Counted from the first letter of the stretch, positions 36,143 to 49,972 are shown. The stretch is DNA of 64,000 nucleotides from Cinnamomum chago (GCA_038049695.1 CP142452.1:95425501-95489500), one strand, 5' to 3'. Translations and numbers: made by a program. The notes: generated from the letters alone by a model not told the origin.

Positions 36143-38304
36143 TGTTAGGCTCCGTCCCGAGCTAATCCTGATTAGCTCTAATTAATCAAAAATTGAGACT
36201 AATTAAGCCGATTTAGTTAAGCAAATGAGGAATTGTGTATAAATACGGATTTATACGTATTTTACCGAATACGGAAAGTCTTGATACCAGCATGTGTATC
36301 TCGACGAGTACGAGGAATTGTGTAAAAGACTTGAATTGATTCGATGAGAAATGAACCAAGTAGGCTTTGATTTGACTTGAAATGGAATTAAGAGAAATAA
36401 AGGGGGGTTAAATGCAAAATTCCCTTATAAGATAAGATGAGAACTCCATTGAGTCATTCATCTCCAGCACCTTCCTCCAACAACCGTTCCTCCATTTTTT
36501 CTTCTTCTTTCTTCCTCCATTCCTTCATCATTTAGAGTGGTTCAAGTGAAGGGAATTGAAGAGAAGTTGCTATCCTTTATCTTCTTTGTCTTCTTGAGCA
36601 TCTTCTTAGAATTATTCTTGGAAATCAAGCTCAAAGAGAGGATTTCATCTCCAAACCAAACTAACAAGGACTTGGAACTTCATTTTGAGGCAAGTTTATA
36701 TATATGCTTATGCTTATTAAGGAGTTTTTAGTGATTTTAATGGAAGGGAATGATGAATCAGCTATTAGGGTGATTTATGGGGTGATTTGTGGATTTTACA
36801 ACTCTAATTAGGATATGCAATTAGTATAATGGATTAAGATAAGTATGATTAAGTTGGGTAAGTTGTATTTCCTTGTTAAAATCATGTTTTAATGGTTCCT
36901 TAGATTCAGTAGACATCAGAAAAACAAAAACTCAGTTCAGCAGTCAGGTTGCTGAACTGAAGTGGGCCTGCCGGGTTGGGCCTACCCGAGTGGGTCGGCC
37001 CATTGGGCCAAAAGGGCCAACTTCGAATGGCCATAACTTTTGACCCATATGTTCAATTTTTGAGTTCTATATATCGTTGGAAAGCTCTTGGAGCATAGAA
37101 ACCAATGGTATACACCTCTTCATGAGCATATATTGGGAGATGAAGTAGATATGGGGACAAGTATAACCGGGCCTTCCTATGTCGACTTGGCTCATTGAGA
37201 AATGTCTAGAAAGGGTAGTTTAAGCTTAGAAATTAATATTAATCATGTTTAAACCATCCTAAGTGTTAACGAGGGTTATCCTAATGCACACATACTTAAG
37301 TAATATCATCTATAGTAATACGTGCATCGATAACGGTCGTTTCACTTAAGGGTTGGTTAGAGGCTTAATTTAGAATTAGATTGAGATTAATAGGAATTGT
37401 TAACAGGTCTGGCACTACCTAGTGGTTTCCGAACTCCGTATTGACTGGAAATGAGAAAGGATAAATGAAATGATTATTCCTGCTGCAGCAGATGAGAATG
37501 GGGTGTTCCGGAGCCCGTGGGACACCAGTGATCTCTGATCAAGACACTGGGAGATCTCACCACACTGGACCGAAAGGTCATTGACTGAAAAGTCATACAC
37601 TGAAAAGCCATTAATAAATATGGAACCTTATGAATAAATGAATATGAAATGTTCCCGTTTTGGGAAGAAATGATTGGAGTTGAAACCCTTGCTAGTGTAG
37701 TTGCCAGTATATGTATTGTTCATGGTATTTCTTATGAACTGTTTAGCACTGTTAAATGATGCATTGTTAGGAATTATGAAATGTCATAAATATATGTATA
37801 CCTTGTTGAACCGTCGTGTTCATGGTATTACTGATGATGTTACAGGCTCAGTTGCCCGTGCCAGTACCTCCGAGACCGTCCCGTCAGCGGAGGAGGCCCA
37901 TTCGCTACCTCCAGGAGGTTTAGCCGAATGGACATGATTTGAGGGCGAACAAGTGGAAATCTTTTGAGAACTTTTTGAAATGATTTTGGTAGATTCATTT
38001 TGGTATTGTAAGTATATAAAGGATGTCCCCTGCATTGTAATTTAAATATGCAGTGGTTGATAATAGGAAAACTGAATGATGTAAAGTAACTTTACTGTTC
38101 ATAGTAAAGTATATGATTTGTTTTGTTAATGGTTGTCAATGTATATTATTTGTATATTCCGCACTATACATTGACAGGTACGTATGCAAGATCCCTTGTA
38201 GATTCGTTTGAACTTCGGTTATTTCGGATCTACGGGAGTAAGTATGAACATCGCGACCCCGGGGTTAACCCTAATGACTCTGATCTCGGGTCCGGGTCGT
38301 GACA
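36143..38304 (+). mobile_element. Solo LTR (2.2 kb), same family as 14400-16802
   Basis: Runs TGTTAGGCTCCG ... GGGTCGTGACA with a perfect 5-bp duplication AAATT at 36138-36142 and 38305-38309. It shares with the first copy the start (TTAGCTCTAATTAATCA), a TTGATACCA..TGTGTATC block near 36275 and the end. An internal CCATAACTTTTGACCC..TTGGAAAGCTC block (about 37030-37090) is typical of plant gypsy-type LTRs. No gag, pol or second LTR is present, so it is a solo LTR from recombination. It looks whole. Confidence 0.82.
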
Positions 38305-38776
38305 AAATTAAAGATAATCCCTTGTCTTTATTCTCCTCATCCTAATAAATGCACTAACAGATGAGAATTTAGTAATATCATCTTAGCTTTAAAAAAAAAA
38401 GTTGACAACTTTAAATGAAATGTGGGCCTAGTTCCAAAAGGAGAGTGCAATGAGTGATTAATAATCATCCATGGCTAAGTGATTAGCCAGAAAATCAAAT
38501 CCAAAAGAAATACTTACTCTTGGGGGATTCCCAACCTCTCTCACTTTGAATTCGGCAAAATAAATCATATTTTCATGACAATTGTTTTCGCTTAAAGAGA
38601 GCATGATGTTGAAGAAAAGCACAACACACCAAAATAGGGACACAAATACAATGCAATAATAAAGGACAAATTGAATATGAAATAAAGGGAAAGGCAAAAA
38701 AATAAAAACAGAGAGACATAATTGAATCCTCCTGTTAACAACAAAGCCAACCCAACCCAACCCCAGAGAAATGATT

Positions 38777-39034
38777 TCATGCGGCAGAAGCCCTGATACA
38801 GCAACTGCTGAAGACAGTAGAGAATACACATTTCTGGGTCTTCTGCTGGGTGGTGGTAGGGGACATGGCTGCTGGTTTAGGGATCATCTCCTTGCTATCA
38901 TGATGATTCTCCTGTCGGTTGTGGGGGTTGGGCACAGGTAATGGGCCCTTGGAGTCCCACATCTGATCATTCCAAATGAGACCTGAAGAACCCTGCCTAC
39001 GAAATGAAACAGAAGATCTCTGCAATGTTGTCAT
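38777..39034 (-). CDS. Small protein of the At1g15400/At1g80180 type
   Basis: Single-exon frame of 85 residues. The N-terminus MTTLQRSSVSFRRQGSSG matches the conserved start of a plant family of small proteins including the reported MAP-kinase substrates At1g15400 and At1g80180. The middle is Pro/Gln/His-rich (PLPVPNPHNRQENHHD; PKPAAMSPTTTQQKTQ), with SP/TP-type sites fitting MAP-kinase phosphorylation, and the C-terminus is Cys-containing (CVFSTVFSSCC). It is shorter than the Arabidopsis proteins and has no transmembrane segment. A CT run ends just upstream and would be GA-rich 5' UTR. The family is assigned mainly from the N-terminal block. Confidence 0.65.
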   Translation of the reverse strand: MTTLQRSSVSFRRQGSSGLIWNDQMWDSKGPLPVPNPHNRQENHHDSKEMIPKPAAMSPTTTQQKTQKCVFSTVFSSCCIRASAA

Positions 39035-39035
39035 G

Positions 39036-39036
<1 letters not shown>

Positions 39037-39078
<42 letters not shown>
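39037..39078. repeat. (CT)n run at the 5' end of the small gene
   Basis: About 20 CT units immediately upstream of the start codon at 39034; GA-rich on the minus-strand transcript, probably in the 5' UTR. Confidence 0.9.
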
Positions 39079-39081
<3 letters not shown>

Positions 39082-41035
39082 GGTCTGTCTTTCTATGACC
39101 ATCTCTTTCTCATTCATTTTCTTTTATCTTTTCCTAACTAACAAAACGGCGTGTGGCCGGGTTGGCGAGGGTTATTTTAGTTGGTTTGTTTTGTGGCTGA
39201 CACGCTGTGTTCACTGCATATGAATGAGGCAGTTAGCTAGTTCGTTACATGCATTCCCTTGGACCCTTTCTCATTGAGCCTGCAAACGACAAGGGCATTT
39301 CAGAGTGCGGGCCATGTTATGTCCAGTTAATATATGTAGACCCTCACATCCATATCTAATGTCAACAATTTAAATATGAACAAAATTAGTGGTGGACACA
39401 GGTTAGTTGTTTGAAGGAGGCAGACCCAAATATGTAATTGGGTTTTATGGGGGCATACACAAGATTTTTATTTATGTGTTAGGAGCAAATCCAAAATTTT
39501 CATATGAGCTTTGAAAGCGGACTCGGATCTAACGGGGACAGCCACCCCCAAAAGCATGTACTTCCATGGCCAGGCCCCATGAATTTCACCAAATTCCCAT
39601 GATGAATGACACAACAGGTGTGCAATTGTATAACGCATGGAGAATTTTGCAGTTATTTTCCAAGAAGAAGCTTTAAATGGGGACTACTGTGATGAATGTA
39701 AAATTCCACAGATACCAACCCATCACTGTATTGACATTCACTCCAATTTGACACTTTAGAAAAAGTGAGCATGAGATAAAGTAGCAAACAAGTAAAAGGG
39801 AGCTAATATGAGGGGTGTTTGGATGGCATGGAAGCAATTAGTGATAAGATTTGAGATTTTAAGCCAGGTGTTTGGATTAAAAAAAAAGGAGAAGGTAGAG
39901 TCATGTTTTGATGTAACATAAATAAAGTTGTCACTCTACCCCCACTTTCCTCGGCTACATTTTACTCGGCCGAACCTCGTCTTGTTTATTGATTTTGGGA
40001 GAGAAAACTTTATAAATCAAGAGCCAGGATGATCCGATTGGGACAAATTCTGGGGTACCTGTAATCTACACTTCCAAATAGCATTGATATGTATGGACCC
40101 ATAAAAAGTTTCTTAGTTTAAGAGAAAGGAGCGATTCTTTGGTGGCAGGGCATATGATGTAAACAAATCAACGGCAAAAGCTGCACAAGCGGCAAACATT
40201 CAACGGCCTTTGGCGGCAAGGCATATCATGTAACCAACAAACATTTCACACAAAGTCAAAGCAAATGAACTCCCATCAAATTATCCTAGGATCGTAATGA
40301 CACCCTGCAAAGAGAGAGTTTTGAGCAATGATCTCCATGTCCTTGGATAGCCATTTCTAACATGTCATCTCTTTGGCTATGGCATCATTGTTTGATCTCG
40401 CCAGCAGACCAGCTCAAATCATGCTGACAGCATAAGTAGGCCAATCACAGGTGCCATGGATGGGTGGGTGTTTTTATGTTATCCTTCACTGTAATTACAT
40501 TAATTGACTAATTACCTAATAACTTCAAATGTGCAAGTAAAATAACAGAGGCTATGATGGAATGAATAACCCTTGCCCTTCAGCACAATTTTTACAACAG
40601 AGGAATGGCACCATTACAATTACAAATTCCAGGATCATTAATAAGAAATAGAATGATCACAAGTGATGAATGAATGGTGATGGAAGAACCTCAACACCAT
40701 TAGATCAAGATTCATGCAACAACTGCAGTCACCTTTTTAGAGGTCAAAACAAGCAGGCTCACTTCTGAAAGATTCTTGTCTTTGATTTTTTATGCAATTT
40801 GAACCCGGGTTCAGTTGATCAAGAATCATAACCGCAACGCAGCTGAGAACTACAGACCATGTATGATGCAGCGAGCAGATGCCTCTTTTACAAATGGGAT
40901 ATGGATTCAGTCCAAAACAATGGATAAACTACTCCAAGGGTGGCAACAGGAGCTGGAGAAAGTAATAAACGGAATGGCTTTTATTACTTGCAATATACAT
41001 TATCTGAGCCTTTAAATGGCTCACTGTCCCTTCAC
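39079..41035. other. Intergenic DNA between two minus-strand genes
   Basis: No further gene recognised. A fragment of the Mutator-type MITE signature lies at 39335-39385, and an isolated GGGGTGTTTGGATGG terminus near 39812. The part next to 41035 should hold the 3' UTR of the EDR2-like gene. Confidence 0.4.
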
Positions 41036-44000
41036 TCATGAATAAGACATTGCTAGTTGGTGATAATTGGAATAATCGATCCCACTTAAACGGACGCAAC
41101 ACAACATCTGCTCTGGCAACTCCTCAAGTTTGTTCCCCTGTTTTACCGGAATGCAAATCATCAACAATCCTTAAAGTGATTCAATCAATCTAAAGAAGAG
41201 AGCAAACAAACTTCCAGAATAAACTATCTCACCTGAATTGTCAAGCCAATATCCAAGACACAGAACTTGAGCCTGTCTTGAAATGCTCCAAACCCTTTCC
41301 TCGAGATGTAGCTGAATCTATGCATGTCTATATCAATCTCAAAATAGTTTTCCCCCTGTTACATCCAAGAAGTTAATAGTACACTAAAAAGGACATAGTG
41401 ATTAAAATGAATAGTTATTTTTTTTTACTTTTTTAAAACAAATGATTAACATTCTCACAAATCTTTTTGAGATCTCCTTACTTTTACTAGAAATAAATCA
41501 TGACTCTAATACAAAATTTCCCTTGCACAATTTTTTTTATCAGTAAGGAAAGCACTATATTAAAGATTAAGAAAGATACAACTGAAACAAAAAGCCCATC
41601 TCAAAGATAAGAAAAGAGTGGGTATAAAAGAGATTACCACAGAAACCACAAATTACAACTTGCCCTTGGACAATGAGAACGCCCTATAGCAATTTACTAA
41701 TACTAACAGTTCAATTACAACTCCTATACTTAAAGCACTACAACATGAAAGCTTGATAACAAGATGATGCATCAAAACTCATTAGAAAAATAAATGCTTA
41801 TATGAGCCATGGGCTTAAAAGAATTCATGATTCAACAGTGTACACAGGTTTAAGGATAGGTAGGATATACATATTCTTCCTGGTTTCATCATGGGAGTAA
41901 TATTCAAAAGGACTTCGGGTTTATGTAGTTAGAGATAATGATTTATAGTGGTACGACAGTTGGTTTAATATTATTTTTAAGGTTTTAGATTTAGAACATA
42001 AGGGACATGGACAGAAGTGATGTCCAGGCAGCAAATACATGCTGGAATCCTCTTGACATGCCTTAGTAATAAAAATGGGAAATGATTTATGCGACCCAGA
42101 TTTAAAACATATCAGTTTAGTTGTGAAAGGCGTCGATTGGTTGTTTAGGCCCTGTTAGCAAAGTAAGGGTCATTGACTGCTTTCTATGCAGCCCCAACAT
42201 ATAATTCAAGAAACTGACGAAGATTCTTTCCTAGCCAAAAATTCTCAACGCAGGAAATGGTGACGAAAGGATTGAGCTTCCATACACGTTTAGATGCTGC
42301 CGCATTCTACTTTGTTTGAAATAAACACATGTGATTCCATAAGCTAGCAAACTGAAGTTCAAGGAATTCCCAATTCCCATGTAGAATTGGCAATCATCAT
42401 AGAGTATGAGTGCCCAGTGGGGCTCACTTTTGGTACTTACCAAATCCAGCCCACCTATGTATCAGACAAGGTCAATGGACCCCACCAACATGCAATGTGT
42501 CTTGGCAGGAAATTCATATGCCAAACGAAGAAGGCACTTTTCTCAGGCTAGAAGGGCTCGCTCAGATTACAAAAGAAATGCAAGAAGTCCCAGTTGAGCC
42601 CCCAAACAAACTACAATGCACGTGCTGCTCTACAAAAGTATTGAAGGGCCCTCTAAAGTCTTAAATATTAACAGGAATGAGCTACTAAAAAAAGCTTACA
42701 ATAGTAAGAGATTCATGAATTCTCATTTCAGCTATTGATGCTTAAGATGGGATATTTACTATAGCCATTTAAATGTGATTATCTACTCTTCCAACTGAAA
42801 TGGAACAATATTGAAAGAAATTTGTTGGATTTGAAAGGAATGTAAATATAAGAAACAAGAAAGTAACAAATGATCGATTGGACATACCAAGTAAAATTCA
42901 TGTTGAGGACGAGAAAGAACAGGCTTTTCATTGTAGGCATGCATGAGCTTTCTCTCAGCTGCACTTAGATGTAGATCCTCTATATTTGCTACACGGCCCA
43001 ATATTTTCAACCGATCATGAAATGGTAAAACAGTGTCCACAGGAAAACCTTTTACTTTTTCTACTTCATCATCAATAAACCTCTGTTCCAAAAGAGATCA
43101 GGGAAAATTTATTCACATAATTAAATTGGGAAATACCAATGTATGTTCATAACACATTACTCTCACGCTAACCATAGCAGATATGGAGAACATGTCTTCG
43201 ATAAACAGCCACTAACAGTGAATGCACCTTGGAAGTGCGCCATCTCTTCCATGAATGGATGACTTGACTTCAGCCAATGGGCTAAATTGCGGAGCAATTA
43301 TTTGGCTTCCTATTAGAACAATGGTTCTTTTTATATCTATTGTTAACATTTTGGTAGCGAGACCCATGTCCAGCATATTTGACCGCAACTCCAGCATGAC
43401 CTCATACCGAGGTCGGCGTTGTTAGGTGTTAAGTTGTTGGCTTAAAGCATTCAAAGTAAGGTGGAAGAAGCAATGCAAGTAATTGTGCTTTATTCAATCA
43501 ATAGGCAAAACACCCCCTTTTCTGTTCTGGATAAAACCTTCACTTCGGTGTGTGCGCTTTTGTGCTTATACAATATTCTTAATGATTGATCTAAACTCTC
43601 CTTTCGGACTACATAGCAAGAGTAAAGAATAAAATATACGTCTTGTTAGATATAAAGAATAACAAAACACATGAAGGAAAATGGAACAAGGGGGTAAATT
43701 TGTGATTCTTAACTTACTTTGATATTTTCCTGGAAATAAAGTGGAAGTTCCTTGGAGTAACTATCAGAAATCCTAAAATACAAAACAAAGCTCAGCCCTT
43801 CCCCATCAGTTTCATTCTGAAAGATTGTGGCAGGATACAGGGGGACCTGCAGAAATTCAAGAAGTCTCTTAGATATGATATTATCAACAAGGGACAGTAG
43901 ATTGGCTGAACCACTTCAAAAAGGGAAAAAAAATGGAAAATACATTTGCCAACTCAATATGGAGAGGGGACAAAAGGAGTGTGAGATTTTCCTTTGTCTA

Positions 44001-47000
44001 ATGACATCTTTTAAAATGAAACAGCCAATTATCATATTTTTGTCGACCCAACCCCAGTAAGTGGCAGTGAATTTGATAAGTAGAACTTACAAATCATATT
44101 GGAAAAAATCTAGAGGGTTTATATTTAAATGGACAAAAAAAAATTTCACTATCTACAGGGTTTATATTTAAATGGACAAAGAATGTAGCAGAAAAAAAAA
44201 AAACAATGAAAGGAATCAAAATGAGGTTCTTTCAAAATCTGACAAAAGTATATCCTGCCCAAAGCAGCTCTGTCCAATCCAGTCATCTTGGCAACACCAT
44301 ACTTGCCAATCCTACTCTCCTCCCTCCAATCCAAGATGAAGGGAGCCACTGTACAGAAATGAACCATGATGACAAGGACAGGAACTGATTCCAAATCACG
44401 TGTCAAAAAATCACCCTTCCCTCCAGTAAGACCCACATCCCATTTAAGTATCTACGTATCCCCCAGTCCTAGATTGTGACCACATCAGCATTATCCCAAG
44501 TCACTGTTTAACAAGAAAAGCGCATCCGGCTGCCAGCCCTCTGAATCTTGTTCGCATTAAGTATCAACTTGATGATATTTCATTAAAGCATCCTCCCAAG
44601 TGAAATGGCTAGAAAGGATTTGGGGATCTCAGATGTATGCGAATATGCAAGAGTGATTAAAACTTGAACAATGTTGCAGAGTATAAGAAGACCAATTTGG
44701 TTTCTACATCCTTGATGCATAAAACCTTAGGACTGATATTAAGTTACAACAAATAGATCTTCCCATTCATAAAATTTTCTGAAGTAATTAAATTCTTCAA
44801 AAAAAAATGATAAAAGGCTACTTTCTGTAATTGTATCTTTCTAATGCAGGTTCACAAAGCCAACTAAAACTAACACCACATAGAACATCACTAAAAGCCA
44901 TCAGAATTATAAAAAAAATCATGGAATAATACCTGAACATTTACTACAAGAATAGGTGGAACCTTTCCAGAAGAATTCATAGTGGGAAGTTCCACAAACC
45001 GTGCTATGTGATCAATTTTCCGCTGACATAAGAAGACATCAACACCAAATGGATAAAATGCAGCATAATTTGGAGCAAATTCTTTCTTTTTATCCCTGCA
45101 ATGCAAGTGCAGAAAATGGATGCTAAATTAAGATCCACTATATCTTCCGGTAGAGCATAAGATAAACTGTCAACAGCAAAATCCAAGTATCCATGTGCTA
45201 GCAATCTAATGAAACCCATAATGACAATCATTTGAAAACATGAACCCAGTGGATATTTTTCCTTCCTTACCTAAAATAGTTCTCACCCCGAACTTTAAAA
45301 GAACTAGGCTCAATATGTGACCAGGAGTCGAGCATTTTTTTCTCTATTGGGCAGAATGAAACTTGGGAACCAGCTAATGGTCTTTCCACAAAATCGTTTG
45401 CAGAAACTGAGATGAGGGGAAAAAAGGAGGATAAGCTAAAATTACAAACAAGCATATCTATGGTTAGAATGTTAACTTATACCACCCATGATTTGATGCA
45501 AAAAGATTGTTTAAAAGACATAGAGGAACACACCACATAAAGTATGACAATATTTCTATCTAATTACAGCATTCAACATTTATCAAAATGGTCAAATTTC
45601 CTCAATTCATGTTCCAGTATATATGAACTGCAACAACTGATAAAAGGTCAACACGGAAAAATACATGTGGATAATTCATCCATTGCAAACTTGGAGAATT
45701 TTAAGTATCAAAAAAAAAAAAAAAAAGTTTTCCCATGAAACCAGTATGATCATCAAATTGGTTGAAACTTTTTGATGTATTTTCTGGTACTTGTGAATTA
45801 ACTAATGATCCAAGCATAAAAGGTAAGGATGCATTGTATTATAAATTTATAATCACTGTTCAATTATCCACATCCATTCCTATGAAAAAGCATTGATTGA
45901 TTTCCATGTGATTCTCTGGACCTCTTTTTCCATTTCAACAAATATGCTATCAAATTAGTCAAGCTGGCTTCAAATTCAAAGGACAATATGAAAATTGGAA
46001 CATGTCAGTGGCACACAATTGCTTGAGAAGGGAAGAATTGAGTGGTCGCAACAGCATGTATCTCACAGGGCTCAAAAGGGTGAACATTGATATTGGATTT
46101 TGTTTTCTTTCTTTGTTTTAGGTTTATTTGAGTTCCATTCGATGTTTACTTTCTTTATATTAGTAAAGCAGATTTTTCCCTTGACCTGATTCAGTTTTTC
46201 AGGATCTTTCAAAAAATAAGCAACAATAAAATTTTATAAAGCACAGGTCGAAGAAACGAACACTGGCGTTATAATCGCAGTCATCCTTTTTAATTTCCAA
46301 AAAAAAAATCTATTGTCATACATTGGGACCAAAGAAAACTCTCTTCAGGTTTTACTTCTCAATGGTCGCAAAACATTTGTGTATCACACAAATGCCTGAA
46401 ACTAAGGAATTCAAAAGAACAATGACTTCAACGAGCAACGATTACTTCATCGCCATTACTAATCAATGAACCTATGCCATCTAAGTGGAAATAAAAGTCT
46501 AATGTCTAAGCAGAAAGAATGCAGATCAAGTGCTCCACTATATATTATTTGGGAATTTCTCTACAAAGAACAAAAACAGAAACCAAAAGAAGTATTTAAC
46601 TTATGCTAACCAGACGGATATGAATGTCATAATCTGAGAACTTATAGATCAAGAAAAGAACGAATAGAAGTCATGATCTGATTCACGTTTGAATAAAAGG
46701 AAAAATCATACTTATTAAAACAATCAATGGCAGCACTCACATGACGCACGGTCAGAATGCCCGTCCATGGACTTCCATTTGAAGGAATGTTTCTTTTTCC
46801 TAGCGCTTGGAGGGCCAGGGCTTAGAGATCTTCTCTTATCTGTTGAGGTGGTAGTAGAAGCAAGACAAGGCAAGCAAGCATTTGGAAGAATGCTAAAAGG
46901 ATCCAACACCCCGCCTTCCTCCCTTTTGGGACCTTCATCAGCGGAATGCATATGCATTTCATCAACATACACGGGGGAACTTATATGGTTTAAAGAACCA

Positions 47001-49472
47001 GCCATTTTCAACCGTGAATCTGCTTCACTTGTCTGCAAGACCAGGGCCTGTTCATTATCAGCAGATCTGCAGACATGATCGTGTGCTAAATTTCCACTAG
47101 ACAGCTCCTCCTGTTTCAGTTGCTGGCAAGTGGAAGTGATGAATGCAACATAGCTATCAACGTCTTCATGACAACGAGAATCTTTTCGAGAGGATAGACC
47201 GCATACAGATGCCGCCTCAAAGCCATTTAAAGATAAAGCATCTGTAGATATTGGAAACGTATGCATGATTCAACAACCAGCTAATTGCTCAACCAGAAAA
47301 ATAACTTCTCAAATTTCAAGGAAGAGGAATTATATGATCATTGGCCAATCATTTGCATAGTTTCCATAGGCCTTGAGTTGGTGAATGTGAAGCCAGTGTT
47401 CAATAATCCATTGTGTCAATCCAATGGGCACCACATCATATAAGCCATTCCCAGAATAAAAATCTGAATTGAAAGACTTTGGTGCCCAGATGCAGCCATC
47501 AGTCAAATGGTTATTGTGTTCTGGGTCCCCAGACCATAAGCTCCAAATGCAGATAATCCATGCAAGCATACTTTGCATAACACCAGACCAAAGATCATAT
47601 AATTATTTAATAACATTTTGCTTCACAAGTCTCAACAAAATTATCGGTACATTGAACCACTTACCTTCCTGGACACTTTCAAAATCGTCATCACAATCAG
47701 ACTCAAATAACATAAAAGTATCGAACCAAGCCTCCTCAGTACTTCCTGGTGGTGATATCATGTTACAACAGAAACAACATCAAGAACAATAGAAGAAGAA
47801 AAACAAACAAGATATAAACAAAGGGATGCAAATAAAATGTTATAATAGTGAAAAAAGATTTGGAGTCTTAATCACTTTAAATACTCAGGTCCTATAATAG
47901 ACATTGATTAAATCATAAAAATAAAATCGCATAGAAAGTCCGAAAAAAGGAGGCAAATATTCACTTTAAATACTTTTTAGCATGTCATATACATATCTGA
48001 AGCCTTAGAAAATGTTATAACAGTGAAAAAAGATTTAGAGTCTTGTTGGAGCTTTAGAGCCCATTTGGACATAGAGAAAATAACAAGTAGAATATCCCCA
48101 CTATAGAAAAGTGTAGAACTGAGGAGAAAAAGTAGAGAAGTAGGGGTAGAGGGTCTCCTTTGGGAGAAGAGTGATTCCCCGCTTCGTCTAGATTTGAATG
48201 GATAAAAAAATATAGGAAAAAAACCATTTTAAAATCTCTTATAAAGGAAAAAAATAGTTTCTAAATAGTTAAATGCCAATTTTTTTAAACAAAATTTCAA
48301 ATTCACTAAAGAAAAAGGGTAATCCCCCCCCCCCCCCCCCAAGGAGAGAATCTTTTAGAGCATTTTGCAAAAATAAAAACTGATTGCAGAGAAATTACAT
48401 CAACTTTATTACTTAAAAATTTTAATTTCACAAGAGGAAATCGTATTCAATAAAATGGTGTCTTCTGCTTTTTACAAAAGTCTGGAGAAAAGTTACATTT
48501 CTCCCTAAAAAAAGATTCAAACATAAAGAAAAAAAAAATCTCCTCTCTACTTTTCTCTAGAGACAAACATCCCCTAAAGTTGATCCACACAGGGGAAAAT
48601 GTATTTCATATAGAAAAAAAATAATACTAATAGTAATAATTTATCCCCACAGTGATCTTCTAGAACATCCAAACGGCCCCAAGTGTTTAGCATTTACAGC
48701 TGAAAACCAGGTGCCACTAGCACAACTGTTCCATAATGCCCGTAACTGTAATAACAACAGACCACACAGCAAGAGATTCAGTTCTATATTGAAGGAATCA
48801 TAATTGCATCTACTGCTATATAACAAACTAATGATGAATGATCCCACTGCATTTTTTACAAACTCTCATCAAATTGACCAATCTCAATCAAATCATACCA
48901 TTTACACCTCATCCATACCACAATCGATCATATGGCAAATGCCCACAATATCCAAACCATTAACAGCAACAAAAAGGTCTCAACTTTATCAGGCAATCTA
49001 AACCGTCTGATCAGGACACTAAAAAAGATAAAGCCAAGAGTACACGCATACGTATCTAGAGATTCAAATGTAGAATTCGATTCACATGTAAATTACGCGT
49101 CACTAATTTGGAGTGTGCCCAAACATCATCAGCTTAATTTGCACCAACTCCCGAAATTCAATCCAAACACGAACCTACCGATTCTGATTGAGATTCCCAA
49201 ATCGTAAAAAAAAAAAAAAAAAAAAAAATCAATGAAATCAATTTGAATGCGAAGAAGGGAAGGGGATAATACGATATACGACCTCGCATGGAGGAAATAC
49301 GGTGGGGAAGATCCGAATCAAGACCCGGTTTGTCGACCGGTTCTGTAACCTTCTGAGTCGAGATTCGACGCTTGATTCTTCTTCTTCTCTTCTTCTTCCG
49401 CTTTGGAGTCTGGTCGAAGGAATCGGATCTTGCTCCGATGCATCTGGTTGGCTTAGCCACGCAACCTCCCAT
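41036..49472 (-). CDS. EDR2-like protein with C-terminal DUF1336 (EDR2_C) domain
   Basis: Nine exons: 49283-49472, 47665-47745, 46741-47241, 45271-45406, 44933-45095, 43718-43846, 42888-43082, 41233-41355 and 41036-41137. All borders are GT..AG and all phases agree; total 1620 nt, 539 residues. The N-terminus MGGCVAKP predicts N-myristoylation at Gly2 with possible palmitoylation at Cys4, followed by a strongly basic stretch ([13 protein letters not shown]). Exon 3 has DALSLNGFE and [23 protein letters not shown]. From exon 4 the DUF1336 region begins: [102 protein letters not shown] and [20 protein letters not shown]. It resembles the Arabidopsis CW14-type DUF1336 proteins; relative EDR2 represses salicylate-dependent defence. 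Unlike EDR2 it has no PH or START domain. Likely membrane-attached; precise role unknown. Confidence 0.93.
48052..48579. mobile_element. MITE-like element in EDR2-like intron 1
   Basis: Inverted ends CTTTAGAGCCCATTTGGACATAGAGAAAA (left) and a counterpart ending CTAGAGACAAACATCCCCTAAAG (right) pair in CTTTAG, TTTG and TAGAGAAAA. No coding frame. It lies in intron 1 and contains a 17-base C run at 48324-48340. Confidence 0.45.
48324..48340. repeat. Poly-C run (17 bases)
   Basis: An uninterrupted C homopolymer in EDR2-like intron 1. It is unusual for plant intronic DNA and its length may be affected by sequencing. Confidence 0.9.
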
Positions 49473-49638
49473 CTTCCTCTTCTTTCTTCCTTCCCCTTCC
49501 CTTTCCCTTCTCTTACTAACTCTGGAAATTCAAGATCCGAAAATCATGTGTTCGTCGAAATTGTTAAACTCGGAAAGAGGAAGAGGAAGAGGAGTGTAGA
49601 AAATGATCTGCAGCAACAACTGCTGCTGCAAATTCCAG

Positions 49639-49663
49639 AGCTGAGAGAGAGAGAGAGAGAGAG
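49639..49663. repeat. (GA)n run upstream of EDR2-like gene
   Basis: A short GA run about 170-190 bp upstream of the start codon at 49472, likely in the 5' UTR or core promoter (CT-rich on the gene's strand). Confidence 0.8.
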
Positions 49664-49972
49664 CATCAAAAAGTCAATAAAAACGTGAGTTGAACAGGGC
49701 GTATGTATTTGGAGCGGGTGATTCCAGTTCCCACTCTTTGTTCAAGCCGGCCGACGCGTCCGGGCGTGGATATCTGAAATAGAGAGATGGACGGTGGAGA
49801 TGAGATTACAAGTCTCTTGCGAATCTACCTATGTGTTTCCTCGTGTGCGTGTCCTACGCGTCGTCGATTGAGAGAAAGAGTGACTGAAATGACCAAGACA
49901 CCCCCAAGCCCCAACCTGTCAGTTTCTATTAGGATACATGAGTTTCCGTGCAAGCCAAACAAATACACGTGT

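Noticed and set aside
44113-44182. Direct repeat AGGGTTTATATTTAAATGGA in EDR2-like intron 5 as a target duplication
   Set aside because: The 46-bp spacing leaves no room for an element; it is more likely a small slippage duplication.
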